A stretch of 64,000 bases of DNA from Pontibacter cellulosilyticus (GTDB lineage Bacteria; Bacteroidota; Bacteroidia; Cytophagales; Hymenobacteraceae), in the NCBI RefSeq assembly GCF_014306105.1, contig NZ_JACRVF010000001.1, positions 1,070,413-1,134,412 of the forward strand. Reading direction: 5' to 3'. Below, in pieces: positions 17,109 to 26,826 of this stretch (its first letter is position 1; each line of letters begins with the position of its first letter). Under the pieces are notes generated by a model. The model was not told where the DNA came from, ran no database searches, and saw only the letters and a list, made by a program, of their open reading frames with translations. Both the position numbers and the translations under genes were made by a program.

Positions 17109-18206
17109 TTAAGCCGTTAAATCTTTTAGCCACGCCTCTACTTCCTGCGCATCTACAGTATAATTTTCCAGCCTATCTCCTATACTTCCCACCAAAGCGT
17201 TGTACTTAAATCCTAGGCCTTTGCACAGCAGAAAATAATGGGTTTTAATAAGATTAGCCGGATGAAATTCCAGCACTTTGCAGCGCTCCGAGAATAGCAA
17301 ATTTGTTAAACCTGCTCCATGTGGGGCTATAACGGCTTCGGCATCAAAAAACAGCTGTACCTGCTGCTGGTAAGAAAGCTCTTCTGGGCGCATTACTTCG
17401 AAACCGTATCTAGTAAGCAGAGGCAACAGGTCCTGCTCATTTAGCACATGTCTAGTCTTGGCTTTAGCCCTGCTTATGTAAATGCGTTTTTTAGGTCTTC
17501 TGGTTTGAATGTTGTAACCCTGCCATATCTTCTGTTGCAACCATAGCCTAACAGACTGTGGCAGATAACCACTCTGTGGATTAGAGACAAAAGAAGGAAG
17601 TATAAACTCATCAAGCTGCCATTTCTCATGCCGGCCAATAAAAATAACTTCAGCCTGAGGATAACCGTCAAGTATAAATTGCAGCGTTTGCAATTGATAA
17701 GGAGGTAAATCTGCACGCATGATAATATTAATTGACTCCTGCACCGTGTTAAGGAGAAAGTATAGCCGGGGCAGGCAATCAAAAAACCAGTGGTAATTAT
17801 TGTTTTCGGCCCAGGGCAGGTGCAGCACAGAGGTATAGAGGCCTTTTTTATACTTTGATAGCAGCAAGGCAGGAGTTTTAAAGGCTGGTGATTTGGCAAG
17901 GCGATTCACCTCAAACACCGACTCTACCAAGATCTTACCATCCTGTACCACAGCACCAGAGTTACCCAATATTTCCACTTGGCGCAAGTGCACTAGGAAC
18001 TGCGCTTTGTTGCGATAGCCCAAGCTGTAGTCTATACTATAGTTAAAGCTCTCTGCCGACCTCTCCAGAAACGTCCGCTCTGCTTCGTTAAACTGCAGAA
18101 CAGTGCTGGGAGCCATTACCTGCTTGCTAGGGTGGTGCAGCACCGATGTATATCGAAAATAATAACCGGCACCATGCAGCAATTTAAACAACAGTTTCTT
18201 TAGCAT
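17109..18206 (-). CDS. Glycosyltransferase family 61 protein
   Basis: 365 residues. The central WAENNNYHWFFDCLPRLYFLL and the C-terminal EAVIAPHGAGLTNLLFSE (about residues 285-305) are the hallmark segments of GT61 (DUF563). Bacterial members add sugars to capsule, LPS or exopolysaccharide; plant members include xylosyl- and arabinosyltransferases. The KRIYISRAKAKTR stretch fits the nucleotide-contact loop. The first 20 residues are mildly hydrophobic but show no clear cleavage site. It precedes the divergent pse operon, with 230 bases between them. Confidence 0.8.
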   Translation of the reverse strand: MLKKLLFKLLHGAGYYFRYTSVLHHPSKQVMAPSTVLQFNEAERTFLERSAESFNYSIDYSLGYRNKAQFLVHLRQVEILGNSGAVVQDGKILVESVFEVNRLAKSPAFKTPALLLSKYKKGLYTSVLHLPWAENNNYHWFFDCLPRLYFLLNTVQESINIIMRADLPPYQLQTLQFILDGYPQAEVIFIGRHEKWQLDEFILPSFVSNPQSGYLPQSVRLWLQQKIWQGYNIQTRRPKKRIYISRAKAKTRHVLNEQDLLPLLTRYGFEVMRPEELSYQQQVQLFFDAEAVIAPHGAGLTNLLFSERCKVLEFHPANLIKTHYFLLCKGLGFKYNALVGSIGDRLENYTVDAQEVEAWLKDLTA

Positions 18207-18435
18207 CTCAATTGAAAGTACAGCCAGAAAGGTACGAATTATAGTTAAAAGTTGAGAATGCTCCCAATTTGGATACAGTAGATGAGTGAATGAATAAGTA
18301 TTTAATTCATTTGAATCCTGAAATCCTTCTTTAACAATTAAAGGTAAACAATCAGCAATTCATCTACATAATATTTAACTTGCAGCAAAATGGGTGACGA
18401 ATGCACACCTATGGTATAAAGCATAAATTTAGAGA

Positions 18436-19455
18436 ATGGCATTAGACCTTAACAACAAGGCTATACTAGTAACAGGCGGCACCGGCTCGTTTGGGAAGAA
18501 ATTTGTGGAGATGGTATATGCCCGTTTCCCTGACGTGAAGCGGCTGGTTATTTACTCGCGCGATGAACTGAAACAGTTTGAGATGTCTCAGACTTTCCCG
18601 CACAGCAAGTATAAATCGATCCGCTATTTTATTGGCGATGTACGCGATGGAGAGCGCTTCAAACGTGCCTGCGAGGGTATTGACATTATTGTACACGCCG
18701 CCGCCATGAAACAAGTGCCAGCTGCCGAATACAACCCGATGGAGTGCATCAAAACAAATGTGCTTGGTGCTGAAAACATTATAAACGCCGCTCTTGACTC
18801 AGGTGTTAAAGATGTGGTGGCACTATCTACTGACAAGGCTGCAGCCCCGATAAACTTATATGGTGCCACTAAATTATGCTCTGATAAGCTGTTCGTAGCC
18901 GCCAACAACATGCGCGGCAAACGCGATATTCGCTTTTCTGTGGTGCGCTACGGCAACGTGATTGGCTCCAGGGGGTCTGTTGTGCCTTTCTTCTTGAACA
19001 AACGTTCTGAGGGCGTACTACCCATCACGCACCCAGACATGACTCGCTTTAACATCTCCCTGGAGGAGGGCGTTGAGTTGGTATTTCATGCACTGGAGAA
19101 ACACTGGGGAGGAGAGATTTTCGTTCCTAAGATTCCATCTTATCGCATCACAGATGTAGCAGAGGCAATTGGTCCGAAGTGTGAGCAGGAAATAGTGGGA
19201 ATTCGCCCTGGTGAGAAACTGCACGAAGAGATGATTACCGAAACTGATTCGTTAAATACAGTGGAACTGGACAAGTACTACGTTATACTTCCGTCTACCC
19301 CTATCTGGAGTACAGAAGAATTCCTGAAAGCCCATAACGGTAAGATGACGGAACTGGGCTTTAAGTATAACTCCGGCACCAACACTGAATGGTTGACCGT
19401 TGAGCAACTACGGGAGCAGATACGTCAGCACATAGACCCTAACTTTACTGCGTAA
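18436..19455 (+). CDS. pseB: UDP-N-acetylglucosamine 4,6-dehydratase (inverting)
   Basis: 339 residues, an extended SDR. The NAD(P) motif TGGTGSFGKKF starts near residue 14. VHAAAMKQVPAAEYNP near residue 85 is the PseB signature. The catalytic region keeps Thr and Lys in LSTDKAA and NLYGATKLCSDKL. PseB makes UDP-4-keto-6-deoxy-L-AltNAc by C4,C6 dehydration with C5 epimerisation, the first step to pseudaminic acid. It opens the pse operon. Confidence 0.95.
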   Translation: MALDLNNKAILVTGGTGSFGKKFVEMVYARFPDVKRLVIYSRDELKQFEMSQTFPHSKYKSIRYFIGDVRDGERFKRACEGIDIIVHAAAMKQVPAAEYNPMECIKTNVLGAENIINAALDSGVKDVVALSTDKAAAPINLYGATKLCSDKLFVAANNMRGKRDIRFSVVRYGNVIGSRGSVVPFFLNKRSEGVLPITHPDMTRFNISLEEGVELVFHALEKHWGGEIFVPKIPSYRITDVAEAIGPKCEQEIVGIRPGEKLHEEMITETDSLNTVELDKYYVILPSTPIWSTEEFLKAHNGKMTELGFKYNSGTNTEWLTVEQLREQIRQHIDPNFTA

Positions 19456-19458
19456 AAG

Positions 19459-19521
19459 ACACAAGACACAGGTATCAAGACATAAGACTTTAACTCGTGA
19501 CTCAGAACTCAGAACTCAGAA
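19459..19521 (+). repeat. Simple-sequence tract between pseB and pseC, running into pseC
   Basis: A GACACAAGACACAGG-type tract (about 19459-19490) is followed by three exact CTCAGAA heptamers (19501-19521). The heptamers are translated as the first codons of pseC if the GTG start is right. The 15-base GACACAAGACACAGG core recurs at 37169-37183, downstream of guaA. Confidence 0.6.
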
Positions 19522-20702
19522 CTAATAATAAGCCTATACCTTACGGTCGTCAGCACATCACCGATGACGACATTGCCGCGGTGGTGGAGACGCTGCAGTC
19601 GGATTTTCTGACGCAGGGCCCGAAGGTGGCTGAGTTTGAGCAGGCATTCGCCGAGTATGTCGGGGCAAAGTATGCTGTGGCCTGTTCTAACGGCACAGCT
19701 GCACTGCACCTTTGCACCATGGCCCTGGGCGTGAACAAAGAATCCAGAGTCATCACCACTCCTATCACGTTTGTGGCCTCGGCCAACTGCGTGCGCTACT
19801 GCGGCGGCACTGTAGAATTTTCTGATATCGACCCTGACACTGCCCTGCTGGATATTCATAAGGTACGTCAGTTACTAGAGAGCAAGCCTAAGGGCTACTA
19901 CAGCGGCATCATTCCCGTTGACTTTGCAGGAAACCCGGTTAACTTGGAGGAGTTCAGAAAGCTGGCCGATGAGTTCGGACTTTGGATCATAGAGGATGCG
20001 TGCCACGCGCCCGGTGGCTATTTTATTGACAGCAAGGGCGAGAAACAGCTTTGCGGCAACGGCAGATACGCTGATCTCGCCATTTTCTCCTTCCACCCGG
20101 TAAAGCACATTGCCACCGGCGAGGGCGGGATGGTGACCACAAACGATGAGAAGTTGTACCAGGAGCTGCTCAAGCTGCGCACCCACGGCATTACCCGCGA
20201 CCCTGCCCTGATGGAGGAGAACCATGGCGGCTGGTACATGGAGATGCAGGAACTCGGTTACAACTACCGTATTCCGGATATGCTCTGTGCATTGGGTATT
20301 TCTCAGCTGAGGCGTGCCGACGCAGGCCTTGCTCGCAGAAGGGGCATCGCCAAAGTATACGACAAAGCATTTGATAACCACAGCGGCATAAAGGTTCTGG
20401 GCACGAGCCCTGACGTATTTGATGCTGAGGGAGAAACCGGCCACGCCTACCATTTATATGTAATAAAAGTGGAGGACCGCAGAGGGCTGTATGATTTTCT
20501 GCACCAGCACAATATTTTTGCGCAGGTGCACTACATCCCGGCCCACACCATGCCCTACTACCGCAGCCTGGGTTACAAAAAAGGTGACTACCCAGAAGCC
20601 GAAAACTACTATGCCGGCTGCCTTAGCCTGCCCATGTACCCCAGCCTGACGCAGGAGGAGCAGGAGTTTGTGATTGAGAAAGTAAAAGAGTTTTTGGGGT
20701 AG
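19497..20702 (+). CDS. pseC: UDP-4-amino-4,6-dideoxy-N-acetyl-beta-L-altrosamine transaminase
   Basis: 401 residues, a DegT/DnrJ/EryC1 aminotransferase. The IPYGRQHITDDDI opening and SDFLTQGPKVAEFE are typical of PseC. The PLP lysine lies in FSFHPVKHIATGEGG near residue 205, and EDACHAPGG precedes it. The product is the 4-amino sugar. The best start is GTG at 19497, which puts about 11 residues derived from the repeat before the conserved domain; no ATG is available close by. The stop TAG overlaps the GTG of pseF by one base. Confidence 0.93.
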   Translation: MTQNSELRTNNKPIPYGRQHITDDDIAAVVETLQSDFLTQGPKVAEFEQAFAEYVGAKYAVACSNGTAALHLCTMALGVNKESRVITTPITFVASANCVRYCGGTVEFSDIDPDTALLDIHKVRQLLESKPKGYYSGIIPVDFAGNPVNLEEFRKLADEFGLWIIEDACHAPGGYFIDSKGEKQLCGNGRYADLAIFSFHPVKHIATGEGGMVTTNDEKLYQELLKLRTHGITRDPALMEENHGGWYMEMQELGYNYRIPDMLCALGISQLRRADAGLARRRGIAKVYDKAFDNHSGIKVLGTSPDVFDAEGETGHAYHLYVIKVEDRRGLYDFLHQHNIFAQVHYIPAHTMPYYRSLGYKKGDYPEAENYYAGCLSLPMYPSLTQEEQEFVIEKVKEFLG

Positions 20703-21403
20703 TGAAAGCCATCGCCATCATACCGGCCCGTGGGGGAAGCAAGCGTATTCCCAGGAAAAATATCAGAGACTTCCTGGGTAAGCCGATTATAGCTTATTCT
20801 ATAGAAGCTGCGCTAAATTCAGGTTTGTTTGACGAGGTGATGGTATCTACGGACGATGCAGAAATAGCCGATATAGCCTCAAAGTATGGAGCCAGGGTTC
20901 CGTTCATGAGGTCAGCAGCTACCTCTGATGATTTTGCTACTACTGCAGCCGTTATTAAGGAGGTACTGGAGAATTATTCAGCAGCAGGTAAAAAGTTTGA
21001 CCTTGGCTGTTGCCTTTACCCCACTGCGCCGCTGGTAAACAAAGCAAGTATACTGGCAACACACGAACTGCTCACAGTTCAAAACCACGACACAGTTTTC
21101 CCGGTTGTAAAGTATAGCTACCCGATCTGGAGAAGCCTGAAAATGGAAGACAGCAAAGTAAGTATGAATTGGCCGGAGCATGTAAATAGCCGCTCACAAG
21201 ATTTGCCAGCAGCATTTCATGATGCGGGCCAGTTTTATTGGTTTAACGTGGAGAGGTTTCTGCAGCAGCAAAGTCTGTTTACAGCTAACTCTGGTGCAAT
21301 AGAATTAGATGAGCTGGAAGTACAAGACATTGACAATCTCACCGACTGGAAACTGGCCGAACTAAAGTATCAGCTACTAAACCAGCAAGAGCATGCAAAA
21401 TAA
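20702..21403 (+). CDS. pseF: Pseudaminic acid cytidylyltransferase
   Basis: 233 residues. The N-terminal AIIPARGGSKRIPRKN is the CMP-sialic acid synthetase-type nucleotide loop, and DDFATTAAVIKEVL follows later. The CCLYPTAPLVNKA region and FHDAGQFYWFN fit PseF better than a sialic acid CMP synthetase. It activates pseudaminic acid as CMP-Pse. The start is GTG; the gene overlaps pseC by one base and pseG by 11 bases, so the operon is tightly coupled. Confidence 0.9.
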   Translation: MKAIAIIPARGGSKRIPRKNIRDFLGKPIIAYSIEAALNSGLFDEVMVSTDDAEIADIASKYGARVPFMRSAATSDDFATTAAVIKEVLENYSAAGKKFDLGCCLYPTAPLVNKASILATHELLTVQNHDTVFPVVKYSYPIWRSLKMEDSKVSMNWPEHVNSRSQDLPAAFHDAGQFYWFNVERFLQQQSLFTANSGAIELDELEVQDIDNLTDWKLAELKYQLLNQQEHAK

Positions 21404-22874
21404 AACCCGTATCATATTCCGCGCAGACGGTAACAGCCAGATTGGCTTAGGCCATGTCGTGCGTTCGCTTGCCCTTGCCGAAATGCTGTGTCACGATTTT
21501 GAATGCATTTTTGCTATACAGGCACCCAGCCCCGAACTGCAGGAACAAATAAAGCAGACCTGCGATGGAGTAATTATACTTCCGGTTTGCCATTACGAGG
21601 AGGATCGGTTCATTTATGAGCTTCAGGCCTATATTGCCGAAGACGTAATTGTAGTGCTGGACGGATACCACTTTAACACAGCTTATCAGCAAAATATAAA
21701 GCGCAGAGGCTGCCAGCTTTATTGCATCGACGATATTCATACTTATCCTTTTGTAGCCGACTACATTCTAAACCAGGCAGGAGGCGTAGATGCTGCCAAG
21801 TATAAAACTGCATCTTATACCAAACTGCTGCTGGGCCCTGCCTTTGCATTACTCAGGCCTCCATTCTTAGCAGCAGCCAAAGCAGAGCGGACTTTACCTG
21901 CAGGCGATGTGCGTGTGTTTCTAAACCTGGGAGGTGCCGATCCTCAAAATCATACTTTACAGATCGCTAAAGAACTTGCGCGCATCCCAGGTATAAAAAA
22001 TGTTGAGGTAACTGTTGGTAGTGCTTACCTGCACCTGCCAGACCTGCAGGAGTGGGTAAAAAAGCATAAAGCTTACTCCCTGCACCAGAACCTGAATGCG
22101 GAAGAGCTCTGCCAGTTGATGCAGAAATGTGCTGTGGCTGTAACTTCAGCCAGTGGTGTGGCTTATGAATACGCTTCAGTGGGTGGAAGGCTGTTTATAC
22201 TTCAAACTGCTGACAACCAGGCTGGACTGTATACATTTCTTACCCAGAACAACATAGCACAAAAGTATGAGCAACTGGAACAGGCTTTACAAGCTCATTT
22301 GCCCGATTCTTTTCAGCAAGCAGTAAAAATACAGCGACAGTATCTCGACGGCAGGTCGGATGAACGGTTGAAACAGGTGTTCCAGCGTATGGCTCTGGCT
22401 GCCAGTATTACAATACGCTGCGTAAGTGAGAATGACCTGATGCTGCTGTTTAACTGGGCCAATGATCCGGAGGTAAGACGCTACTCATTCAATACAAACC
22501 CTATACTTCTGGAAAGCCACACCCGCTGGTTAAAAACTAAACTGGAAGATAAACAGGCAAAACTGTATGTTGCAGAGGCTAACGGTGTACCCTTAGCGCA
22601 TGTAAGGTTTGAGGTGAATGACTCCCGGGCAACTATAAGCTATTTGCTCGGTTCGGACTTTAGAGGCAAGGGCATGAGCCATGTGGTGTTGCAAAAATGC
22701 ATCGTCAAATTGCTACAGCAAAATCCCAAACTTGTGCTGATAGACGGCTTGGTACAACCAGAAAATGTTGCCTCAATTAAAGCCATCATGAAAGTCGGCT
22801 TTAACCACGCCAGCCCAGACCCAAAATATCCGCAGGCACAGCGCTTTGAGCTGTATACAGATAGTATAAAGTAA
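21393..22874 (+). CDS. pseG-pseH: Fused PseG hydrolase and PseH-type N-acetyltransferase
   Basis: 493 residues. Residues 1-335 are PseG: the FRADGNSQIGLGHVVRSLALAE start, a VLDGYHF segment near residue 89 and FLNLGGADPQNHT near 192. PseG cleaves UDP from the diacetamido sugar. Residues about 340-493 are a GNAT domain of the PseH type (VSENDLMLLFNWANDPEVRRYSF, then SYLLGSDFRGKGMSH), which acetylates the 4-amino group one step earlier. The fusion joins two consecutive steps in one chain. It overlaps pseF by 11 bases and pseI follows after 8 bases. Confidence 0.9.
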   Translation: MQNKTRIIFRADGNSQIGLGHVVRSLALAEMLCHDFECIFAIQAPSPELQEQIKQTCDGVIILPVCHYEEDRFIYELQAYIAEDVIVVLDGYHFNTAYQQNIKRRGCQLYCIDDIHTYPFVADYILNQAGGVDAAKYKTASYTKLLLGPAFALLRPPFLAAAKAERTLPAGDVRVFLNLGGADPQNHTLQIAKELARIPGIKNVEVTVGSAYLHLPDLQEWVKKHKAYSLHQNLNAEELCQLMQKCAVAVTSASGVAYEYASVGGRLFILQTADNQAGLYTFLTQNNIAQKYEQLEQALQAHLPDSFQQAVKIQRQYLDGRSDERLKQVFQRMALAASITIRCVSENDLMLLFNWANDPEVRRYSFNTNPILLESHTRWLKTKLEDKQAKLYVAEANGVPLAHVRFEVNDSRATISYLLGSDFRGKGMSHVVLQKCIVKLLQQNPKLVLIDGLVQPENVASIKAIMKVGFNHASPDPKYPQAQRFELYTDSIK

Positions 22875-22882
22875 GAGATTAC

Positions 22883-23926
22883 ATGATTCAAGATATAAAC
22901 ATTGCTGGCCGACTTGTTGGGCCGAATCATAAGCCGTTCATCATTGCAGAAATGTCTGGTAACCACAACCACTCGCTGGAGCGTGCCCTGGCTATTGTAG
23001 ATGCCGCCGCCGATGCAGGTGCCGACGCTATCAAACTGCAGACCTATACGGCCGACACCATGACCCTTCCTGGAGCTTTCACCATCGAAGATGAGAACTC
23101 TCTTTGGAAAGGCCGTGAGTTGTACGACCTATACAAAGAAGCTTATACGCCGTGGGAATGGCATAAGCCAATTTTCGAAAGAGCCAAAGAACGCGGTATG
23201 ATCGCCTTCTCCTCTCCCTTTGATGAGTCTGCCGTTGATTTTCTGGAAGAACTTGGCGCGCCAGTGCATAAGATTGCCTCTTTTGAGAACACTGACCATC
23301 CGCTGCTGCGGAAAGTGGCCGCCACTGGCAAGCCAGTAATTATGAGTACCGGAGCCGCCACACTTACAGAACTCGATGAGGCAGTGCGTGTGCTGCGCGA
23401 GGCTGGCTGTGAGCAGTTTATACTTCTAAAATGTACCAGCACCTACCCTTCTACTCCAGAGAATTCTAACCTGGCTACTATTCCGCATATGCGTGAGCTG
23501 TTTGGCGTACAGGTGGGCCTATCGGACCATACCATGGGTGTAGGTGCCGCTGTGGCTGCCGTGGCATTGGGCGCAACGGTTATTGAGAAGCACTTTACCC
23601 TCCTCAGAGCAGATGGCGGCGTAGATTCTGCATTCTCTTTAGAGCCACAGGAACTGCACGCATTGGTAGTGGAGTCGGAAAGGGCATGGCAGGCGTTGGG
23701 GCATGTGCAGTACGGGGTGCAGCGCGCAGAGGAGAAAAGCCGGATGTTCAAACGTTCGGTGTATGCAGCCAAAGACATAACCGCCGGCGAAGCACTAACT
23801 AAAGACAATATCCGTGTGATCCGTCCGGGACTCGGGTTGGCACCAAAACATTACGAGGAAATTCTTGGGAAACCAGCCGCAAAAGCCATAAAAGCCGGCA
23901 CTCCCCTCAGTTGGGATATGGTATAA
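22883..23926 (+). CDS. pseI: Pseudaminic acid synthase
   Basis: 347 residues. The N-terminal NeuB-type barrel shows FIIAEMSGNHNHSLERAL near residue 20, ADAIKLQTYTADTMT near 52 and CTSTYPS near 187, with the barrel ending by about residue 270. The C-terminal SAF (antifreeze-like) domain covers about residues 285-347. It condenses phosphoenolpyruvate with the PseG product to give pseudaminic acid. A role as sialic acid synthase is less likely because the rest of the operon is pse-type. Confidence 0.95.
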   Translation: MIQDINIAGRLVGPNHKPFIIAEMSGNHNHSLERALAIVDAAADAGADAIKLQTYTADTMTLPGAFTIEDENSLWKGRELYDLYKEAYTPWEWHKPIFERAKERGMIAFSSPFDESAVDFLEELGAPVHKIASFENTDHPLLRKVAATGKPVIMSTGAATLTELDEAVRVLREAGCEQFILLKCTSTYPSTPENSNLATIPHMRELFGVQVGLSDHTMGVGAAVAAVALGATVIEKHFTLLRADGGVDSAFSLEPQELHALVVESERAWQALGHVQYGVQRAEEKSRMFKRSVYAAKDITAGEALTKDNIRVIRPGLGLAPKHYEEILGKPAAKAIKAGTPLSWDMV

Positions 23927-23928
23927 GT

Positions 23929-25200
23929 ATGAGCAAGTGGTACGCCATCTATAGCAACATACTTCATCTGCATTTTTCAGATGGTTTCTTTAACCTGCCT
24001 GAAAGCGCTAAAGCTGCCGTTTCTCCAACCTCACTGGTTAAACGATTGCTGAAAGTGGCCGGATATACAGTGGTACGTCTATTGGGTAACCTCTTTAAGC
24101 GTATAGAACAACCGGAAAAACTACAAGGCAAAGTATGGCTTTATGTCGTGAGCCAAAATAACTACGATAGTCTGCACTTTTTAAGAGAAGGTTTACCGGA
24201 TGCAGAATTTGTGGCTGGCCAAAGCAAGCAGATCGGCAAGTATAACCAAACGATTTACCGCCTGTCGCTGCGCCGGAAAATTTTATACTACTACAAGTTT
24301 CTGCCGCTGTACTTTCAGTTTCTGAGAGAAAAGAAACAGAGCACACAGCGCTTTGCCGATGTACTTTATGATGCTGTGGGCTTTTATGAGGTCTATAAGA
24401 TCAAGCTCAGAAAGTATAAACCCAAAGCTATTGTTTTTGCAAACGATCACAACCCTGATGCCCGTGCCATGCTTTTGGCTGCCAAAGCTATGGGAGTAAA
24501 AACAGTCTATATTCAGCATGCCAGCATCACGCCTATTTTTCCGCCACTGCAGTTCGACCTGAACCTACTGGAGGGACAGGACGCGCTGTACAAGTATAAA
24601 CAATGCGGCCTTATTACCGGACAGGTAGAATTAGTGGGCATGCCTAAAGCAGATGCATTTGCAAGCCTTCGCAACAACAATCAACGTATAGCCCGCATTG
24701 GGATTGGCTGTAACCTGATGGATGCCACCGAAGAGATCGTACGTGTGGCAACACAACTAACAACGGATTTTCCTGAAGTAGAGATCATACTTCGCCCTCA
24801 CCCCCGGGATTCCCGAAATTTTGGTAGTCTGCTACAAGGTACCAACATTTCGTTCTCCAACAGCAGAGAAGTAACTACTTTTGATTTTCTAAAAGAAATT
24901 GATGTACTACTGAGTGGTAACTCCGGCATACACTTGGAGGCGGTGCTGCTAAACGTGTGGGCAATATATTACAACATGAACCAGGTAGAGCAGCTGCACG
25001 ATTACTATGGTTTTATACAAAAAAGCCTTGTTGATGAAGCCGTTTCTTATGCTGCACTGCACCAACTGCTACAGCGTCACCTCTTTAACAAACCTGAAGT
25101 ATACCTTCGGGCAACATATTATAGCGCCACCGTTGGCACTGAGTACGACGGAAGAAGCAGTGAGCTTGCCCTTAAGCTTATAAAACAGTTTATAGAATAA
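23929..25200 (+). CDS. Probable glycosyltransferase (GT-B fold), candidate pseudaminyl transferase
   Basis: 423 residues from the ATG at 23929 (MSKWYAIYSN). A TTG at 23911 inside pseI would add six residues. No close family is recognised. A GT-B-like pattern is visible: KAIVFANDHNPDARAML, KTVYIQHASITP near residue 190, EIILRPHPRD near 285 and LLSGNSGIHLEAVLL near 330. This resembles capsule glycosyltransferases of the CDP-glycerol transferase or sialyltransferase type. It starts two bases after pseI, so it is the natural candidate to transfer Pse from CMP-Pse. That role is inference. Confidence 0.55.
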   Translation: MSKWYAIYSNILHLHFSDGFFNLPESAKAAVSPTSLVKRLLKVAGYTVVRLLGNLFKRIEQPEKLQGKVWLYVVSQNNYDSLHFLREGLPDAEFVAGQSKQIGKYNQTIYRLSLRRKILYYYKFLPLYFQFLREKKQSTQRFADVLYDAVGFYEVYKIKLRKYKPKAIVFANDHNPDARAMLLAAKAMGVKTVYIQHASITPIFPPLQFDLNLLEGQDALYKYKQCGLITGQVELVGMPKADAFASLRNNNQRIARIGIGCNLMDATEEIVRVATQLTTDFPEVEIILRPHPRDSRNFGSLLQGTNISFSNSREVTTFDFLKEIDVLLSGNSGIHLEAVLLNVWAIYYNMNQVEQLHDYYGFIQKSLVDEAVSYAALHQLLQRHLFNKPEVYLRATYYSATVGTEYDGRSSELALKLIKQFIE

Positions 25201-25254
25201 ACTTTATACTTTCACTATATTTAGTTACCCCTTCCAAACTTTAACTAATTAAGC

Positions 25255-26826
25255 TTGAAAGCAAAACTTCTACTCTTATCTCTTTTTTTAATCTACATAG
25301 TATCATTAAGCCGCCTACAGGCTCAAGGACCTAAAGGTGCCCTTCAGTTTGATGGCGCTGACGACTATGTTTTCTTTGACTATAATAACCGTGGTATAAC
25401 AAGCGAGGTAACCGTTGAAGCATGGGTAAAAACATCGGCCAGTAAACTACAGCTAATAACTGCAAAGTATGACAGAGACGGGGAACGTGGATATCAGCTT
25501 GTAATGCGGGATGGAAAGGCCGCTTTCTCAGGTCGCGACGGCTCTGGTACTTACAGAATCTCTGGTTACTCCCCGCGTGTGATCAACGACGATAACTGGC
25601 ACCACCTGGCGGGTGTCTGCAAGAACGGCACCTGGTCTATTTACATAGATGGCATATTAGAAAGCCAGTCTGTAACAGGTTATACTGCTGTTAATCTCAG
25701 CAGCAATGCACCGTTTACTGTTGGTAACTATTATCTTGTAAACAGCGATTACTACCAGGGGCAAATCGACGAACTAAAGATCTGGAAGAAAGGCTTAACG
25801 GAGGATGAGATTAGGTCTGGTATGTGCCAGGCTGCGAATAAAGCAAACCCAGATCTGGTTGTGTACCTTAAATTTGATGAAGGCCCAGGCGCTACTTTAA
25901 CAGACCATAGCTCCTATGGCATCAACGGCACATTCCGCAATATGTCCTCCTCCGCCTGGGTTACTTCCGGTGCCCCGATAGGCGACAAGAGCATTTATCG
26001 TTATACAAACAAATGGAATAACTCGCTGGAGTTGATCACTGACTTTGCCAATTTCTCAGTTTCAAGAGCTGATAATGCTATTGCTGGATTTCATTTATAC
26101 CAAATTACTGCTGCACCTTCACAGGCGGCAGGGCTGCCATCTGCAGTAGGTATTAAAGAATACTATGGCTTGTTTAAAATAGGCGCTCCGGACAAAAAGT
26201 ATAAAATCTGGTTTAAGCAGTACGACCTGCCCTGTGGCGAAAAACTGTACCGCCGCAACAATAATGCCGATACAAACTGGACTGCAGTTGCCGATACAGT
26301 AAACTCTCCTGTAATGACCTATCATAGTACGGCAAACTACGGTGAATTTGCCGCGGCACGAAGTTCAAATCAAAGTAGCGATTTGCTTTCAGAGTATGTT
26401 TTATGTAATGGTAAAGCTGTTATGTTAAAATCTCCCAAGGCAAAAAACGCAACCTACCTTTGGAGCACTGGCGAAACAACAGCTAGTATAAGCACCTCCA
26501 CACTGGGTACTTATACAGTTACAGTAACGACAGATGGATGCAGTACAGTCTATACCATGGTAGTTACTAACAGCGAGTGCCCAACCATTCCAAACGTCAT
26601 CACCCCTAACGGAGACGGCAAAAACGATGCATTTGTGTTGGGAGACGTAGAGCCATTTACCTTCGAACTGAAAATTTTTAACCGTTGGGGAAAATCTATC
26701 TACCAAAGTGAGCGTTATGACAACGGCTGGAGCGCAGACGGCGTACCTGCCGGTTTATACTTTTACAATCTTAAAAGCAGCCGCTCCCAAAACATGTTCA
26801 AGGGATGGCTCGAAGTCATAAAATAG
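25255..26826 (+). CDS. Secreted LamG-domain protein with type IX secretion (type B) C-terminal signal
   Basis: 523 residues. The signal peptide of about 23 residues ends near RLQAQG. A LamG/concanavalin-like domain covers about 30-225 (LQFDGADDYVFF, WVKTSASK, WHHLAGVCKNGTWSIYIDG). A middle stretch is followed by an Ig-like CTD precursor (ATYLWSTGETTASIS). The last about 80 residues are the gliding-type C-terminal domain: VITPNGDGKNDAFVL, FNRWGKSIYQS and VPAGLYFYNL. T9SS recognises this tail at the outer membrane. The start is TTG at 25255. It sits inside the glycan run, and its glycosylation by that run is an inference. Confidence 0.85.
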   Translation: MKAKLLLLSLFLIYIVSLSRLQAQGPKGALQFDGADDYVFFDYNNRGITSEVTVEAWVKTSASKLQLITAKYDRDGERGYQLVMRDGKAAFSGRDGSGTYRISGYSPRVINDDNWHHLAGVCKNGTWSIYIDGILESQSVTGYTAVNLSSNAPFTVGNYYLVNSDYYQGQIDELKIWKKGLTEDEIRSGMCQAANKANPDLVVYLKFDEGPGATLTDHSSYGINGTFRNMSSSAWVTSGAPIGDKSIYRYTNKWNNSLELITDFANFSVSRADNAIAGFHLYQITAAPSQAAGLPSAVGIKEYYGLFKIGAPDKKYKIWFKQYDLPCGEKLYRRNNNADTNWTAVADTVNSPVMTYHSTANYGEFAAARSSNQSSDLLSEYVLCNGKAVMLKSPKAKNATYLWSTGETTASISTSTLGTYTVTVTTDGCSTVYTMVVTNSECPTIPNVITPNGDGKNDAFVLGDVEPFTFELKIFNRWGKSIYQSERYDNGWSADGVPAGLYFYNLKSSRSQNMFKGWLEVIK

